NCBI RefSeq assembly: GCF_000697965.2
Contig: NZ_CP015880.1
Location: forward strand, 3,812,001 to 3,876,000
From: Ensifer adhaerens
GTDB taxonomy: Bacteria > Pseudomonadota > Alphaproteobacteria > Rhizobiales > Rhizobiaceae
Direction of reading: 5' to 3'
DNA: 64,000 nt
The notes under the pieces were generated by a model. That model made no database searches. It was not told the origin of the DNA and worked only from the letters and a program-made list of their open reading frames with translations. Positions 19,915 to 28,911 of the stretch are shown piece after piece. The position numbers were made by a program, and so were the translations under genes. Each line of letters opens with the position of its first letter. The first letter of the stretch is position 1.

Positions 19915-21138
19915 TCACTTTGTAGCTTCGGCAGGCTTTTCGTCGGCAGCGGCCGTTGTCTGCGCTGCTTCGGCAGTCGGCTTGGCGTCCGGGTTCCAGT
20001 CCGTCGGCTCGACGGGGGCACCGGGGCCGATCTTCTGGAAGCCTTCGACGATGACCTTTTCGCCGGCCTTGATGCCGGAGGTCACCTGCCAGCGGGTGCC
20101 GATCGTGCGGCCGAGGGTCACGTTGCGGAACTCGACCTTGTTGTCGGCGCCGACGACATAAACCTGCGACTGGCCGGCGTTGTTGCGCTGGACGGCCTGC
20201 TGCGGAACGGTGATCGCGTCCTTCTCGACGCCCTGCTGCACAAGTACGCGAACATACATGCCGGGAAGCAGGTCGTTGTCGGGGTTCGGGAATTCGCCGC
20301 GCAGGGTCACCTGGCCGGTCGTCGCGTCGACGGCGGCCTCCGAGAACAGGAGCTTGCCCTTGTGCTCATACGTGGTGCCGTCGTCGAGCACGAGCTGGAC
20401 TTCGGCTTCCTCGCCGTCGCCGTTCATCATCTGGCCGTCCTCAAGCGCCTTGCGCAGGCGGATGAGGTCGGTCGCCGACTGGGTGAAGTCGGCGTAGAGC
20501 GGGTCGAGCTGCTGGATCGTCGCGAGATTTTCCGAGCTGTTGGTGCTGACGAGCGCGCCTTCGGTGATCAGCGCACGGCCGATGCGGCCGCTGATCGGTG
20601 CCGTCACGTCGGCATATTGCAGGTCGAGCTTGGCCGCCGCGAGGCCGGCTTCGGCGATCGCGACATCGGCGTCGGCGGTCGCAAGCAGCGCAGCCGCATC
20701 TTCCAGCTGCTGCGCGGCGACGACGTTCGCCTTCTTCAGCTGCTCCTGGCGATCGGCCTTCTGCTGGGCCTGCTGGCGAATGGATTGGGCGCGCCGAAGC
20801 GTTGCCTCTGCCTTTTCGACCTGGACGCGGAAGGGCGCGGGATCGATGCGGTAGAGCACGTCACCGGCATTGACCTTGGAGCCCTGCTGGAAGACGCGTT
20901 CGACGACAATGCCGGAAACGCGCGGACGGACCTCGGCGACACGGGTCGCGGCGATGCGGCCCGGAAGCTCGTTGGTGATCGGCAGGGTTTCGGTCTTGGT
21001 CGTGAAGACCGCGACGGCGGACGGTGGGAATGCGGCGGCGCCCTGTTGTGCTTCCTCTTTCTGGCAGCCGGAAAGAAGAATCACAGTTGCCAAGGCGGCG
21101 GCCAGTGTCGGTCGGTTCATGCGCATAGCGATGTCCAT
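19915..21138 (-). CDS. smeA: RND efflux periplasmic adaptor lipoprotein (SmeA/AcrA-type)
   Basis: This membrane fusion protein has about 407 residues. The N-terminus carries a lipoprotein signal with lipobox LLSGC, placing it on the periplasmic face of the inner membrane. The biotinyl-lipoyl half domains (VRPRVSGIVVERVFQQGSKV and YADVTAPISGRIGRALI) flank a long coiled-coil hairpin rich in Gln and Ala. A beta-barrel and membrane-proximal domain follow, then a Glu/Ala-rich tail. I use the ATG at 21138; ATGs at 21126 or 21120 (MNRPTL) are also possible, and no strong RBS decides. It is the first gene of the smeA-smeB-smeR operon. Confidence 0.92.
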   Translation of the reverse strand: MDIAMRMNRPTLAAALATVILLSGCQKEEAQQGAAAFPPSAVAVFTTKTETLPITNELPGRIAATRVAEVRPRVSGIVVERVFQQGSKVNAGDVLYRIDPAPFRVQVEKAEATLRRAQSIRQQAQQKADRQEQLKKANVVAAQQLEDAAALLATADADVAIAEAGLAAAKLDLQYADVTAPISGRIGRALITEGALVSTNSSENLATIQQLDPLYADFTQSATDLIRLRKALEDGQMMNGDGEEAEVQLVLDDGTTYEHKGKLLFSEAAVDATTGQVTLRGEFPNPDNDLLPGMYVRVLVQQGVEKDAITVPQQAVQRNNAGQSQVYVVGADNKVEFRNVTLGRTIGTRWQVTSGIKAGEKVIVEGFQKIGPGAPVEPTDWNPDAKPTAEAAQTTAAADEKPAEATK

Positions 21139-21241
21139 ATTCGGTGACCGCAGGCGACAGGTGCATCTCGCAAGGTGCCCGTGCGGTCCGGAAGTGAAGG
21201 GGAGCGGAACCGGTATTGCTTGGGGAAAATACCGGAAAGCT

Positions 21242-21265
21242 AATATACAAACACAAATGTATGTT
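21242..21265. promoter_or_regulatory. Probable SmeR operator
   Basis: A 24-bp imperfect palindrome with arms AATATACA and TGTATGTT around 8 bases lies about 105 bases upstream of smeA. It closely resembles AcrR/TtgR-type operators built on ACATACA half-sites. Confidence 0.65.
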
Positions 21266-21308
21266 AAATCGCTTTGCAGCGCAACAGAGTCATTCAGCAC
21301 AGCTATTC

Positions 21309-21352
21309 AAAAAATAAATAAGCCGCCACAAGGGGTTAGTCCCGTGGCGGCT
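21309..21352 (-). terminator. Terminator of the sugar ABC operon
   Basis: On the minus strand a 9-bp stem (AGCCGCCAC/GTGGCGGCT) is followed by TATTTATTTTTTG, about 45 bases after the ATPase stop. It insulates smeA from the upstream sugar operon. Confidence 0.8.
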
Positions 21353-21394
21353 GGTTTTCACGCAGCTGTGATGAGGCCTTAGCCTCAAAACGCA

Positions 21395-22396
21395 TCAGGC
21401 GAGGACGCGGTCGTCGTCGCCGAAACGGTGCATGGCACCGACCGTCGGCGTCGCATAGACGATGTCGTCAGGCGCGTAGCGATGTTCGCCGAAGAGGCGG
21501 ACGGTGATGGTGCCGACCTGCTCGGAATCGATATAGACGATGGTGTCGGCGCCGAGGTGCTCGACATGCACCACCTTGCCCTTCCAGTCGCCGCTCTCGC
21601 GTGAAAGCGCCATGTGCTCCGGGCGGATGCCGATCGTCTTGGCTTTGACATCGCCGAGCCGGGCGCCCTCGATGAAGTTCATCTGTGGCGAGCCGATGAA
21701 GCCAGCGACGAAGACGTTGGCCGGGCGGTTGTAGAGATCCATCGGCGAGCCGATCTGCTCGATCTGGCCGGCGTTGAGGACGACGATCTTGTCGGCGAGC
21801 GTCATCGCCTCCACCTGGTCGTGGGTCACGTAGATCATCGTTGCCTTCAGGCTTCGATGCAGCCGGGCAATCTCAAGCCGGGTGTTGACGCGCAGCGCCG
21901 CGTCGAGGTTCGAAAGCGGCTCGTCGAACAGGAAGAGCTTCGGTTCGCGCACGATCGCGCGGCCGATCGCCACGCGCTGACGCTGGCCGCCCGAAAGCTC
22001 GGCCGGGCGACGGGCCAGGTAGGGATCGAGCGACAGCATGTTCGCAGCCTTGCCGACCTTGTCCTCGATCTCCGCCTTCGGAGCGCCGGCCTGTTTCAGG
22101 CCAAGGCCCATATTGTCCTTCACCGACAGGTGCGGATAGAGCGCGTAGGACTGGAACACCATGGCGATGCCGCGCTTGGCGGGCGCCACGTGGCCGACTT
22201 CCGTGCCGTCGATCTGCACGCTGCCGGAGGTCGCGTCCTCGAGGCCAGCGATGGTGCGCAGCAAGGTCGACTTGCCGCAGCCCGACGGGCCGACGAAGAT
22301 GACGAACTCGCCGTCCTTCACCTCGAGGTCGATGCCCTTCAGCACCTCATGGCTACCGTAGGCCTTGCGGATGGATTTGAGTTGAAGCGATCCCAC
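21395..22396 (-). CDS. Sugar ABC transporter ATP-binding protein (MalK/UgpC family)
   Basis: This 333-residue ATPase energises the importer encoded upstream. Walker A is GPSGCGKST, the signature is [14 protein letters not shown], Walker [13 protein letters not shown], and the switch histidine is in [11 protein letters not shown]. The C-terminal OB-fold region ([18 protein letters not shown]) places it in the CUT1 carbohydrate family. The start is a GTG at 22396 with an AAAGGGGG stretch upstream; the frame is open further, but the extra 20 residues overlap the preceding gene. It is the last gene of the murQ-importer operon. Confidence 0.93.
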   Translation of the reverse strand: MGSLQLKSIRKAYGSHEVLKGIDLEVKDGEFVIFVGPSGCGKSTLLRTIAGLEDATSGSVQIDGTEVGHVAPAKRGIAMVFQSYALYPHLSVKDNMGLGLKQAGAPKAEIEDKVGKAANMLSLDPYLARRPAELSGGQRQRVAIGRAIVREPKLFLFDEPLSNLDAALRVNTRLEIARLHRSLKATMIYVTHDQVEAMTLADKIVVLNAGQIEQIGSPMDLYNRPANVFVAGFIGSPQMNFIEGARLGDVKAKTIGIRPEHMALSRESGDWKGKVVHVEHLGADTIVYIDSEQVGTITVRLFGEHRYAPDDIVYATPTVGAMHRFGDDDRVLA

Positions 22397-22409
22397 CTGG
22401 TTGCCCCCT

Positions 22410-23474
22410 TTAAAGTTTGACTGGTCTGCCGGTGCGCACGCTTTCGTCTGCGGCAAGGCAGATGCGTAGCGACTGCACGGCGTCGTTCATGTGACGGTCG
22501 AGGTCGATGTTTTGGCGAATGGCCTTCAGCACATAGGCCTGCTCGCGGTCGCAGAGTTCCTGGTGGCCGGGCTCGCCGTCCATCTTCAGGTCCTCGTCGG
22601 CTTTCAGGAAGCGGCCATCGGGACCAGTTTCGGCGTTGTGCAGCCGGATCACCGCGGTCTTTGTGTGCATGTCGATGTCGTCGGACTTGGCATTCTGGTC
22701 CATGACGATCGACACCGATCCCTTCGGCGACATCACGTCCTTCACGAAGAAGGCGGTTTCCGAGATCATCGGCCCCCAGCCGGCTTCATACCAGCCGGCC
22801 GAACCATCCTCGAAGATCACCTGCAGGTGACCGTAATTGTACATGTCGGGCGCGATCTCGTCGGAGAGACGGAGCCCCATGCCGCGCACTTCCACCGGCT
22901 TGGCATCGGTGATCTGGCACATGACGTCGACATAGTGCACGCCGCAATCGACGATCGGCGACGTCGTCTTCATCAGCGACTTGTGCGTCTCCCAGGTCGG
23001 TCCGCTGGACTGCTGGTTCAGGTTCATGCGGAAGACATAGGGACCGCCGAGCTTGCGCGCTTCGGCGATCAGCCGGATCCACGAGGGGTGATGGCGCAGG
23101 ATGTAGCCGATCACCAGCTTGCGGCCGTGCTTCTTCGCAGCCGCGACGACGCGCTCGGCGTCGGCGACGGTGGTTGCGAGCGGCTTTTCGACGAAGACGT
23201 CGGCGCCGGCCTCGAACGCCATGACCGCAAAGTCCGCATGGCTGTCCGAATAGGTGCAGATCGAGCAGAGCTCGGGCTTCAATTCGGCCAGGGCCGTCTT
23301 GAAGTCCGGATGGATCGTGTAGCCGCTCAGTTCCTCCGGCAGCGGCACCTTCGAGCGGTTGACGAGGCCGACGATCTCGAAGCCGGGATTGTTGTGATAG
23401 GCGAGCGCATGGCTGCGCCCCATGTTGCCGAGCCCCGCGACGAGGACCCGGACCGGTTTGCTGCTTGCACTCAC
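22410..23474 (-). CDS. Gfo/Idh/MocA family oxidoreductase
   Basis: This 354-residue NAD(P)-dependent sugar dehydrogenase has an N-terminal Rossmann fold ([18 protein letters not shown]) and the EKPLATT motif with the catalytic lysine. The C-terminal half is the usual alpha/beta substrate domain. Embedded in an ABC importer operon with murQ, it probably oxidises or epimerises an imported amino sugar or a derivative such as a glycoside; the substrate cannot be read from the sequence. Its start overlaps the upstream permease stop by 4 bases (ATGA type), which argues for translational coupling. Confidence 0.88.
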   Translation of the reverse strand: MSASSKPVRVLVAGLGNMGRSHALAYHNNPGFEIVGLVNRSKVPLPEELSGYTIHPDFKTALAELKPELCSICTYSDSHADFAVMAFEAGADVFVEKPLATTVADAERVVAAAKKHGRKLVIGYILRHHPSWIRLIAEARKLGGPYVFRMNLNQQSSGPTWETHKSLMKTTSPIVDCGVHYVDVMCQITDAKPVEVRGMGLRLSDEIAPDMYNYGHLQVIFEDGSAGWYEAGWGPMISETAFFVKDVMSPKGSVSIVMDQNAKSDDIDMHTKTAVIRLHNAETGPDGRFLKADEDLKMDGEPGHQELCDREQAYVLKAIRQNIDLDRHMNDAVQSLRICLAADESVRTGRPVKL

Positions 23475-24310
23475 TTGACTGCTCCTGCCGTGATGCCGCG
23501 GATCAGTTGCCGCGAGAAGATGACGTAGAGGACGAGAACCGGAAGGATGGCGAGCGACAGTGCCGCCAGAACCGCGTTCCAGTTGGTGACGAACTGGCCG
23601 ATGAAGATCTGCGAGCCGAGCGTCACGGTCTTGGTGGCTTCGGCCGGCGCGAGGATCAGCGGGAACCAGAGATCGTTCCAGATCGGGATCATCGTGAAGA
23701 CCGCGACGGTTGCCATGGCCGGACGGACGAGCGGCAGAACCAGGCGGAAGAAGATCGAATATTCCGACAGCCCGTCGATGCGCCCGGCGTTCTTCAAGTC
23801 ATCCGAGACCGTGCGCATGAACTCCGAGAGAATGAAGATCGCGAGCGGCAGGCCTTGGGCCGTATAGACGAGGATCAGTGCCGTCAGCGTGTTGACGAGG
23901 TTGGCAGCGACCATGCCCTGCAGAATGGCGACGGTGCCGAGACGGATCGGGATCATGATGCCGATCGCGAGATAAAGGCCCATGAGCGTGTTGCCACGGA
24001 AGCGGTATTCCGACAGCGCGAAGGCGGCCATCGCCCCGAAGAGCAGCACCAGCGCGATCGAGACGATCGTGACGATGAAGCTGTTCTGGAAATAGGTGGC
24101 GAAGTCCCCCTGGCCAAGGACGGTCTGATAGCCGATCAGGCTGAAGGTCTGCGGCGTCGGGATCGTCAGCGGCGCCCGAAAGATCGCGTTGCGATCCTTG
24201 AACGAGTTGATGATCGTCAGGAACACCGGAAACAGCGAGATGAGCGTGTAGGCGATGAGCGCTGCATGCACGAAGCCGGTGCGGAGAAATGAATCGCGTG
24301 CTTTCGACAT
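23471..24310 (-). CDS. Sugar ABC transporter permease (MalG-type)
   Basis: This 279-residue CUT1 inner-membrane subunit has six predicted helices. The EAA-type loop is in NAGRIDGLSEYSIFFRLVLP, which contacts the ATPase. The ATG at 24310 has a GGAGACCGGAG RBS; the open frame extends upstream only into the other permease gene. It pairs with the MalF-type permease encoded 11 bases upstream to form the transmembrane pore. Confidence 0.92.
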   Translation of the reverse strand: MSKARDSFLRTGFVHAALIAYTLISLFPVFLTIINSFKDRNAIFRAPLTIPTPQTFSLIGYQTVLGQGDFATYFQNSFIVTIVSIALVLLFGAMAAFALSEYRFRGNTLMGLYLAIGIMIPIRLGTVAILQGMVAANLVNTLTALILVYTAQGLPLAIFILSEFMRTVSDDLKNAGRIDGLSEYSIFFRLVLPLVRPAMATVAVFTMIPIWNDLWFPLILAPAEATKTVTLGSQIFIGQFVTNWNAVLAALSLAILPVLVLYVIFSRQLIRGITAGAVK

Positions 24311-24321
24311 CTCCGGTCTCC

Positions 24322-25272
24322 TCAGAACTGGTAGCGGCGCATGCGGCGCTGAATGACGAAGAGGTAGAGCGAGACGCCGGCGAGGATGATGAGGAACATC
24401 ACCGTGGCGATCGTCGCGCCCATCGAGCGGTCGCCGAGCTGCAGCTGGAAACCGAAGAAGGTGCGGTAGAGCAGCGTACCGAGAATGTCGGTCGAGCCGT
24501 CGGGACCGGCAAGCGCGCCCTGCACCGTGTAGACCAGGTCGAAGGCGTTGAAGTTGCCGACGAAGGTCAGGATCGAGATGATGCCGATGGCGGGCAGGAT
24601 CAGCGGCAGCTTGATCTTCCAGAACTGGCTCCAGCCGGTGACGCCGTCGCATTCGGCAGCCTCGATTACCTCATCCGGAATGTTGAGCAGGGCGGCATAG
24701 ATCAGCATCATCGGGATGCCGACATATTGCCAGACCGAGATCAGCGACACGGTGATGAGCGCCGAGCCCGGCTTGCCGAGCCAGGGGGCAAACAGCGACT
24801 TCAGGCCGACGAGGTCGAGCATGCCGGGTGCCACGCCCCAGATCGGCGACAGGATCAGCTTCCAGATGAAGCCGACGATCACGAAGGAGAGCAGCGTCGG
24901 CAGGAAGATCGCCGTGCGGTAAAAAGTGACGAAGCGCAGCTTCGGGATCGACAACATGGCGGCGAGCGCAACGCCGATCGGGTTCTGCACGCACATGTGG
25001 ATGATGAAGAAGATGACGTTGTTCTTCAGCGCATTCCAGAAGTCGTGCGCCCAGCGCTCTTCGCCAAACAGCGTCTGGAAATTCGCAAGGCCGACAAAGG
25101 TCGACTGGCCGTCGACCGTGTTGAACAGCGAAAGCCTGAGCGTCTCGATCAACGGCAGGATCATCACCGCCGAATAGACCAGGAAGGCCGGCAGCAGGAA
25201 GACGAGGATGTGCCAGCGTTTCGGCCGCCTTGCGGTCGGCTGTCCCTCTTGCACTGAAAGAGCGTCACTCAT
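24322..25272 (-). CDS. Sugar ABC transporter permease (MalF-type)
   Basis: This 316-residue CUT1 permease begins MSDALSVQEGQPTARRPKRW, then has a first helix LVFLLPAFLVYSAVMILPL. The coupling loop is EAAECDGVTGWSQFWKIKLP. It forms a heterodimeric pore with the MalG-type protein. A 342-base gap with two strong stem-loops separates it from the binding-protein gene upstream, a common arrangement for making more binding protein than permease. Confidence 0.92.
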   Translation of the reverse strand: MSDALSVQEGQPTARRPKRWHILVFLLPAFLVYSAVMILPLIETLRLSLFNTVDGQSTFVGLANFQTLFGEERWAHDFWNALKNNVIFFIIHMCVQNPIGVALAAMLSIPKLRFVTFYRTAIFLPTLLSFVIVGFIWKLILSPIWGVAPGMLDLVGLKSLFAPWLGKPGSALITVSLISVWQYVGIPMMLIYAALLNIPDEVIEAAECDGVTGWSQFWKIKLPLILPAIGIISILTFVGNFNAFDLVYTVQGALAGPDGSTDILGTLLYRTFFGFQLQLGDRSMGATIATVMFLIILAGVSLYLFVIQRRMRRYQF

Positions 25273-25425
25273 GGATCCATCCGTTTCTAGAAGACCGGTC
25301 CCCAGACAATCATGATGCGCACCGGCGCCACGCGGCCGGTCGCGCCGCATGCCGTCTGCCCCTTTATCGAGGGCTCATGACGAAGGTTAAGTCTATCGCG
25401 TTCTTTTGCAAACGACTGCGTCGGT

Positions 25426-25446
25426 GGCCTCCCACTGTGGGAGGCC
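25426..25446 (-). other. Stem-loop between binding-protein and permease genes
   Basis: A perfect 9-bp stem (GGCCTCCCA/TGGGAGGCC) with a 3-nt loop sits in the 25273-25614 gene-free gap. It probably marks an mRNA processing or stability point. No gene is visible in the gap. Confidence 0.5.
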
Positions 25447-25574
25447 GGTGACGCTTCGGCTGGGGGAGTGCCGTCATTCGGCATGTCGCCCCGCCCGGTC
25501 CCTACGGCATCCTTAAATCCATCCGGCTAAAGGTGCTCTATGCACGTCCAGAACGTGCGGCGCTGTAGGGCCGA

Positions 25575-25595
25575 CCCTCCCCAAGAAGGGGAGGG
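25575..25595 (-). other. Stem-loop just after the binding-protein stop
   Basis: An 8-bp stem (CCCTCCCC/GGGGAGGG) with a 5-nt loop lies about 20 bases downstream of the binding-protein gene. It has no T-run, which suggests 3'-end protection or partial termination. Confidence 0.5.
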
Positions 25596-25614
25596 AACCT
25601 GTTGCGCTTACGTC

Positions 25615-26874
25615 TTACTTCGCCGGCTTGTACCAGGCGTCGAGGCCCTTCTGCAGCTTCTCGGCGGCAACCTCAGGCGTATCCGTGCCGTTGATCACGT
25701 TGGCCGATTCGACCCAGGTCTCATTTTCCAGGCTCGGGGTGCCGCGTGCCAGGATCTGGTAGGTCGAGCGGATCGTCGGCTTGCACTTTTCGCGCCAGGA
25801 GACGAATTCCTGGGCGAGCGGATCGGTCATCTTCACCGGGGTCGAGTTGAGGCTGAAGAAGCCCGGCAGTGCGTTGGCGTAGATGTCGGCGAACTCAGGC
25901 GAAGCAACCCAGGTCAGGAAGGTCTTGGCCTGCTCGGCATGTGCGCTCTTGGCATTGAGGCCGATACCGATGTCGTTGTGGTCCGAAATGTAGCAGGTGT
26001 CGCCAGCATTTTTGACCGGCGGCGGGAAGGCGCCCATCTTGAACTGAGCCTGGGTGTTGAACAGGCCGATCTCCCACGAGCCTGCCGGATAGATCGCGGC
26101 GCGGCCGAGCGTGAAGAGGTTCTGGCTGTCCGGGTAGGTCTGGGCTTCGAAGCCGTCGCCGAGATAATCCTTCCACTTGGCAAGAACGCGGTAGGGCTCG
26201 ACCCACGGCTCGTCGGTCAGCTTCTGCTCGCCCTTGATCAGCGCGGCGCGGCCTTCCTCACCCTTCCAGTAGTTCGGGCCGATGTTCTGGTAGCCCATGG
26301 TTGCGGCTTCCCAGAGATCCTTGGTGCCCATCGCCATCGGGATGTAGTTACCGTCGGCCTTGATCTTGTCGAGGGCAGCGAAGAATTCCGCTTCCGTCGT
26401 CGGGATCTGGATGCCGAGTTGGTCGAAGGCGTCCTTGTTGTAGATGAAGCCGTGGATGACCGATGCCATAGGCACGCAGAAGGTGGCCTTGCCGTCGTCG
26501 GTGGTCCAGGCGGACTTGGCGACCGGCGAGAAGTTTTCCATGCCCGGCAGGCTCGTCAGGTCGGCGAGGTGCTTCTTGTTGTAAAGTTCGAGCGAGACGT
26601 CGAACGGACGGCAGGTGACGAGGTCGCCTGCGGAGCCGGCGTCGAGCTTGGCGTTGAGCGCGGCATTGTATTCGGTCGGTGCCATCGGGGCGAACTTGAC
26701 CTTGATGCCCGGGTTCTTGGCTTCGAAGGCCGGGATCAGCTTTTCCTGCCAGATCGCCAGGTCGTCGTTGCGCCAGCTTTCGATGGTCAGCGTCACGTCC
26801 TCGGCGTGCGCCAGCCCGGCCGTGCCGAGAATGCTCGACGCAAGCAGCAGGCCCTTGATAGTCGTACGGGTCAT
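25615..26874 (-). CDS. Sugar ABC transporter substrate-binding protein
   Basis: This 419-residue periplasmic binding protein is of the SBP_bac_1 (CUT1) type. Residues 1-24 are a signal peptide ending in GLAHA. The mature protein shows NDDLAIWQEKLIPAFEAKNPG and the hinge-region WEIGLFNTQAQ seen in this family. It feeds the two permeases and ATPase downstream. Position behind murQ and opposite nagA suggests an amino sugar or muropeptide-derived sugar as ligand; that is inferred from context only. Confidence 0.92.
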   Translation of the reverse strand: MTRTTIKGLLLASSILGTAGLAHAEDVTLTIESWRNDDLAIWQEKLIPAFEAKNPGIKVKFAPMAPTEYNAALNAKLDAGSAGDLVTCRPFDVSLELYNKKHLADLTSLPGMENFSPVAKSAWTTDDGKATFCVPMASVIHGFIYNKDAFDQLGIQIPTTEAEFFAALDKIKADGNYIPMAMGTKDLWEAATMGYQNIGPNYWKGEEGRAALIKGEQKLTDEPWVEPYRVLAKWKDYLGDGFEAQTYPDSQNLFTLGRAAIYPAGSWEIGLFNTQAQFKMGAFPPPVKNAGDTCYISDHNDIGIGLNAKSAHAEQAKTFLTWVASPEFADIYANALPGFFSLNSTPVKMTDPLAQEFVSWREKCKPTIRSTYQILARGTPSLENETWVESANVINGTDTPEVAAEKLQKGLDAWYKPAK

Positions 26875-26931
26875 TCAGCTTCTCCCTCTTATGTTGCGCC
26901 GTTTTGGCGCGGTTTGAATCCCAGGCTTATG

Positions 26932-27828
26932 TCAGGCCGTGACGATATCGATCGCCCGGCGCAGGTTCTGTCTGGCCTCTTTCAGTGCCGCCTCCGCGAC
27001 CGCAACGTCCTTCGCGCCAGAGGCGAGAAGGATTGCGACCTTGACCGAGCCGGAGGCCATGTTGATCAGCCGGCCGGCCTCGCCAGCGCCGATGCCGGTA
27101 ATGTCGGTAACGATGCGGATTGCGCGGCCGTGCAGCTTGATATTGTCGGCGCGCAGGTTGACCATGTGGCCGTCGAGGACGTGCCCGAGTTGAATGCCGA
27201 CCAGCGTCGAGAACATGTTGAAGGCGATCTTCTGCGCGGTACCGGCGCCCATGCGCGTCGAACCGGAAACCACTTCCGGGGGCGTCTGCAGAAGGATCGA
27301 AACGTCGGCGTCCTTGAACAGCGCCGCACCAGGATTGTTGGCGACAGCGATCACCTTGGCGCCCAGCTTGCGGGCCTCGTCGGCCGCGGCGAGCGCGTAA
27401 GGGGTGGAGCCGCTGGCGGAAACGGAAACAAGGCAGTCGCCCGCGCCGATGCCGGCCTTGCGGACGTCGTTGCGGGCAAGGTCCATGTCGTCTTCATAGC
27501 CGCCCGCAAGGTCGCTCAGGCTGGCGGTGCCGCCGGCAAGCAGAACGACGATCTGGTCCTGGGGAATGCCGTAGGTGCCGGGCAGTTCGAGCGCATCGGC
27601 CATGGCCATCAGGCCGGAACTGCCAGCGCCCGCATAGGCGAGACGCCGGCCGGATGCGAGGGATTCGGCCGCGAGCGATGCGGCAGCCGCAATCGACTCG
27701 ATCGCCGCGTCGACGGCCTTGGTGGCCGCCTGCTGGCCGGACGCGAGCAGCCGGAGCGCCAGCGCCGGATGCATAAGATCCAGGCCCTTGGCGTTGTCGT
27801 GGCGCTCTTCGGTCTTGGCTGACGGCAT
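26932..27828 (-). CDS. murQ: N-acetylmuramic acid 6-phosphate etherase
   Basis: This 298-residue SIS-domain lyase has the length of E. coli MurQ. It cleaves the D-lactyl ether of MurNAc-6-P to give GlcNAc-6-P and lactate. The text shows LAYAGAGSSGLMAMADALEL near the substrate phosphate site, VSVSASGSTPYALAA, and the MurQ-typical SGSTRMGAGTAQK with NMFSTLVGIQLG. Some GlcNAc-related SIS enzymes are similar, but this last motif is characteristic of MurQ. It is first in the operon with the ABC importer and divergent from a BadF-type kinase. A TTGGTAT-type box lies 28-45 bases upstream of the start. Confidence 0.88.
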   Translation of the reverse strand: MPSAKTEERHDNAKGLDLMHPALALRLLASGQQAATKAVDAAIESIAAAASLAAESLASGRRLAYAGAGSSGLMAMADALELPGTYGIPQDQIVVLLAGGTASLSDLAGGYEDDMDLARNDVRKAGIGAGDCLVSVSASGSTPYALAAADEARKLGAKVIAVANNPGAALFKDADVSILLQTPPEVVSGSTRMGAGTAQKIAFNMFSTLVGIQLGHVLDGHMVNLRADNIKLHGRAIRIVTDITGIGAGEAGRLINMASGSVKVAILLASGAKDVAVAEAALKEARQNLRRAIDIVTA

Positions 27829-27855
27829 GGGTTGTATCTCCTCTTGGTCAAATTA

Positions 27856-27873
27856 ATGCCAAAAAAATACCAA
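27856..27873 (-). promoter_or_regulatory. Operator box, murQ side
   Basis: Read on the minus strand, TTGGTAT and TTGGCAT form a direct repeat separated by TTTT (11-bp period). It mirrors the box in front of the divergent kinase gene and is probably bound by the GntR regulator encoded at 28908. Confidence 0.6.
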
Positions 27874-27987
27874 TTGTCCAGCAGAATTTAAGTTTTGACG
27901 TCTTAAAAAACTAAACAGCTAAATTAGCCCTTGAATTTCAACGTATTGCAACGAAAACGAAACTGCAGACGGATTCAGGCTTGGTTA

Positions 27988-28005
27988 TTGGTATTTTTTT
28001 GGTAT
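27988..28005 (+). promoter_or_regulatory. Operator box, BadF-kinase side
   Basis: TTGGTAT-TTTT-TTGGTAT, a perfect direct repeat with an 11-bp period, lies 22-39 bases upstream of the kinase ATG. It is in opposite orientation to the murQ-side copy. Confidence 0.6.
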
Positions 28006-28026
28006 CCTCAATGGGCGGAGGTACTC

Positions 28027-28911
28027 ATGACAAATTACCTGATCGGAATCGATGGCGGCGGAACGAGCTGCCGGGCTGCCGTGGCATCGGCGGACGGGCG
28101 CATTCTCGGGCGCGGCAAGGCGGGTGCGGCCAATATCCTGACAGACCCGGAAACCGCGCTTGCCAATATCGGTGAGGCCGCACGCGCCGCCTTTATGGAA
28201 GCGGGCCTTGATCCCCAGGGCATAACCGCTGCCAAGGCGATCGTCGGTGTCGCCGGGCACAATGTCGGCGACGCCGTGCATTATGTTAAGCGCCGCCTGC
28301 CGTTCGCCGCAGCCGATATCGAATCCGATGGCTTGATTGCCCTTCAGGGCGCGCTCGGCAATCATGACGGTGCGGTCGCTATTCTCGGTACCGGCAGCAT
28401 CTATATCCTTCGCCAGGGCGAAACCGTCAGCTATGTCGGCGGCTGGGGCTTCACCATCGGCGACCATGGCAGCGGTGCACGCATCGGTCATGCGCTTCTG
28501 CAGGAAAGCCTGCTTGCCTTCGACAATATTCATGAAGCCTCGGCGGTCACCGACAGCGTCCTTGCCGAATTCAACAACGAGGCGCGCGACGTCGTCGATT
28601 TCGCCCGCCTCGCCAAGCCCGGGGAATTCGGCCGCTATGCGCCGCGTGTTTTCGAAGGCGCCGCCGCCGGCGACCCGGTTGCCGTGCGCATCCTGAAAGC
28701 CGCTGCCCTCACAGTGGACGAGGCGCTTGATGTCGTCGTTGCAAGAGGCTGCGAAAGATTGTGCCTTCTTGGCGGATTGGCGCCGCTCTATCGCCCCTGG
28801 CTTGCCGATCGGCATCAGGCCCTGCTCGTCGAGGCGGAAGCCGACGCGCTGACCGGATCGGTCGCCGTTGCCGCCCAGCGTTTCGGCACCCAGGCGAGGG
28901 CAGGCGCATGA
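28027..28911 (+). CDS. BadF/BadG/BcrA/BcrD-type amino-sugar kinase (MurK/NagK-like)
   Basis: This 294-residue ASKHA-fold ATPase begins with phosphate-1 LIGIDGGGTSCRAAVA and has phosphate-2 AVAILGTGSIYILR followed by GWGFTIGDHGSGARIG and an adenosine motif LCLLGGLAPLY. The family includes GlcNAc kinases and the clostridial MurK, which phosphorylates both MurNAc and GlcNAc. Divergence from murQ makes the MurK role attractive, since no MurP phosphotransferase is present. A GGAGG RBS precedes the ATG at 28027. The ATGA overlap with the GntR gene shows coupling. Confidence 0.83.
   Translation: MTNYLIGIDGGGTSCRAAVASADGRILGRGKAGAANILTDPETALANIGEAARAAFMEAGLDPQGITAAKAIVGVAGHNVGDAVHYVKRRLPFAAADIESDGLIALQGALGNHDGAVAILGTGSIYILRQGETVSYVGGWGFTIGDHGSGARIGHALLQESLLAFDNIHEASAVTDSVLAEFNNEARDVVDFARLAKPGEFGRYAPRVFEGAAAGDPVAVRILKAAALTVDEALDVVVARGCERLCLLGGLAPLYRPWLADRHQALLVEAEADALTGSVAVAAQRFGTQARAGA

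Noticed and set aside
25540..27822. Plus-strand open frame of 760 codons opposite the SBP and murQ
   Set aside because: Antisense of two recognised genes.
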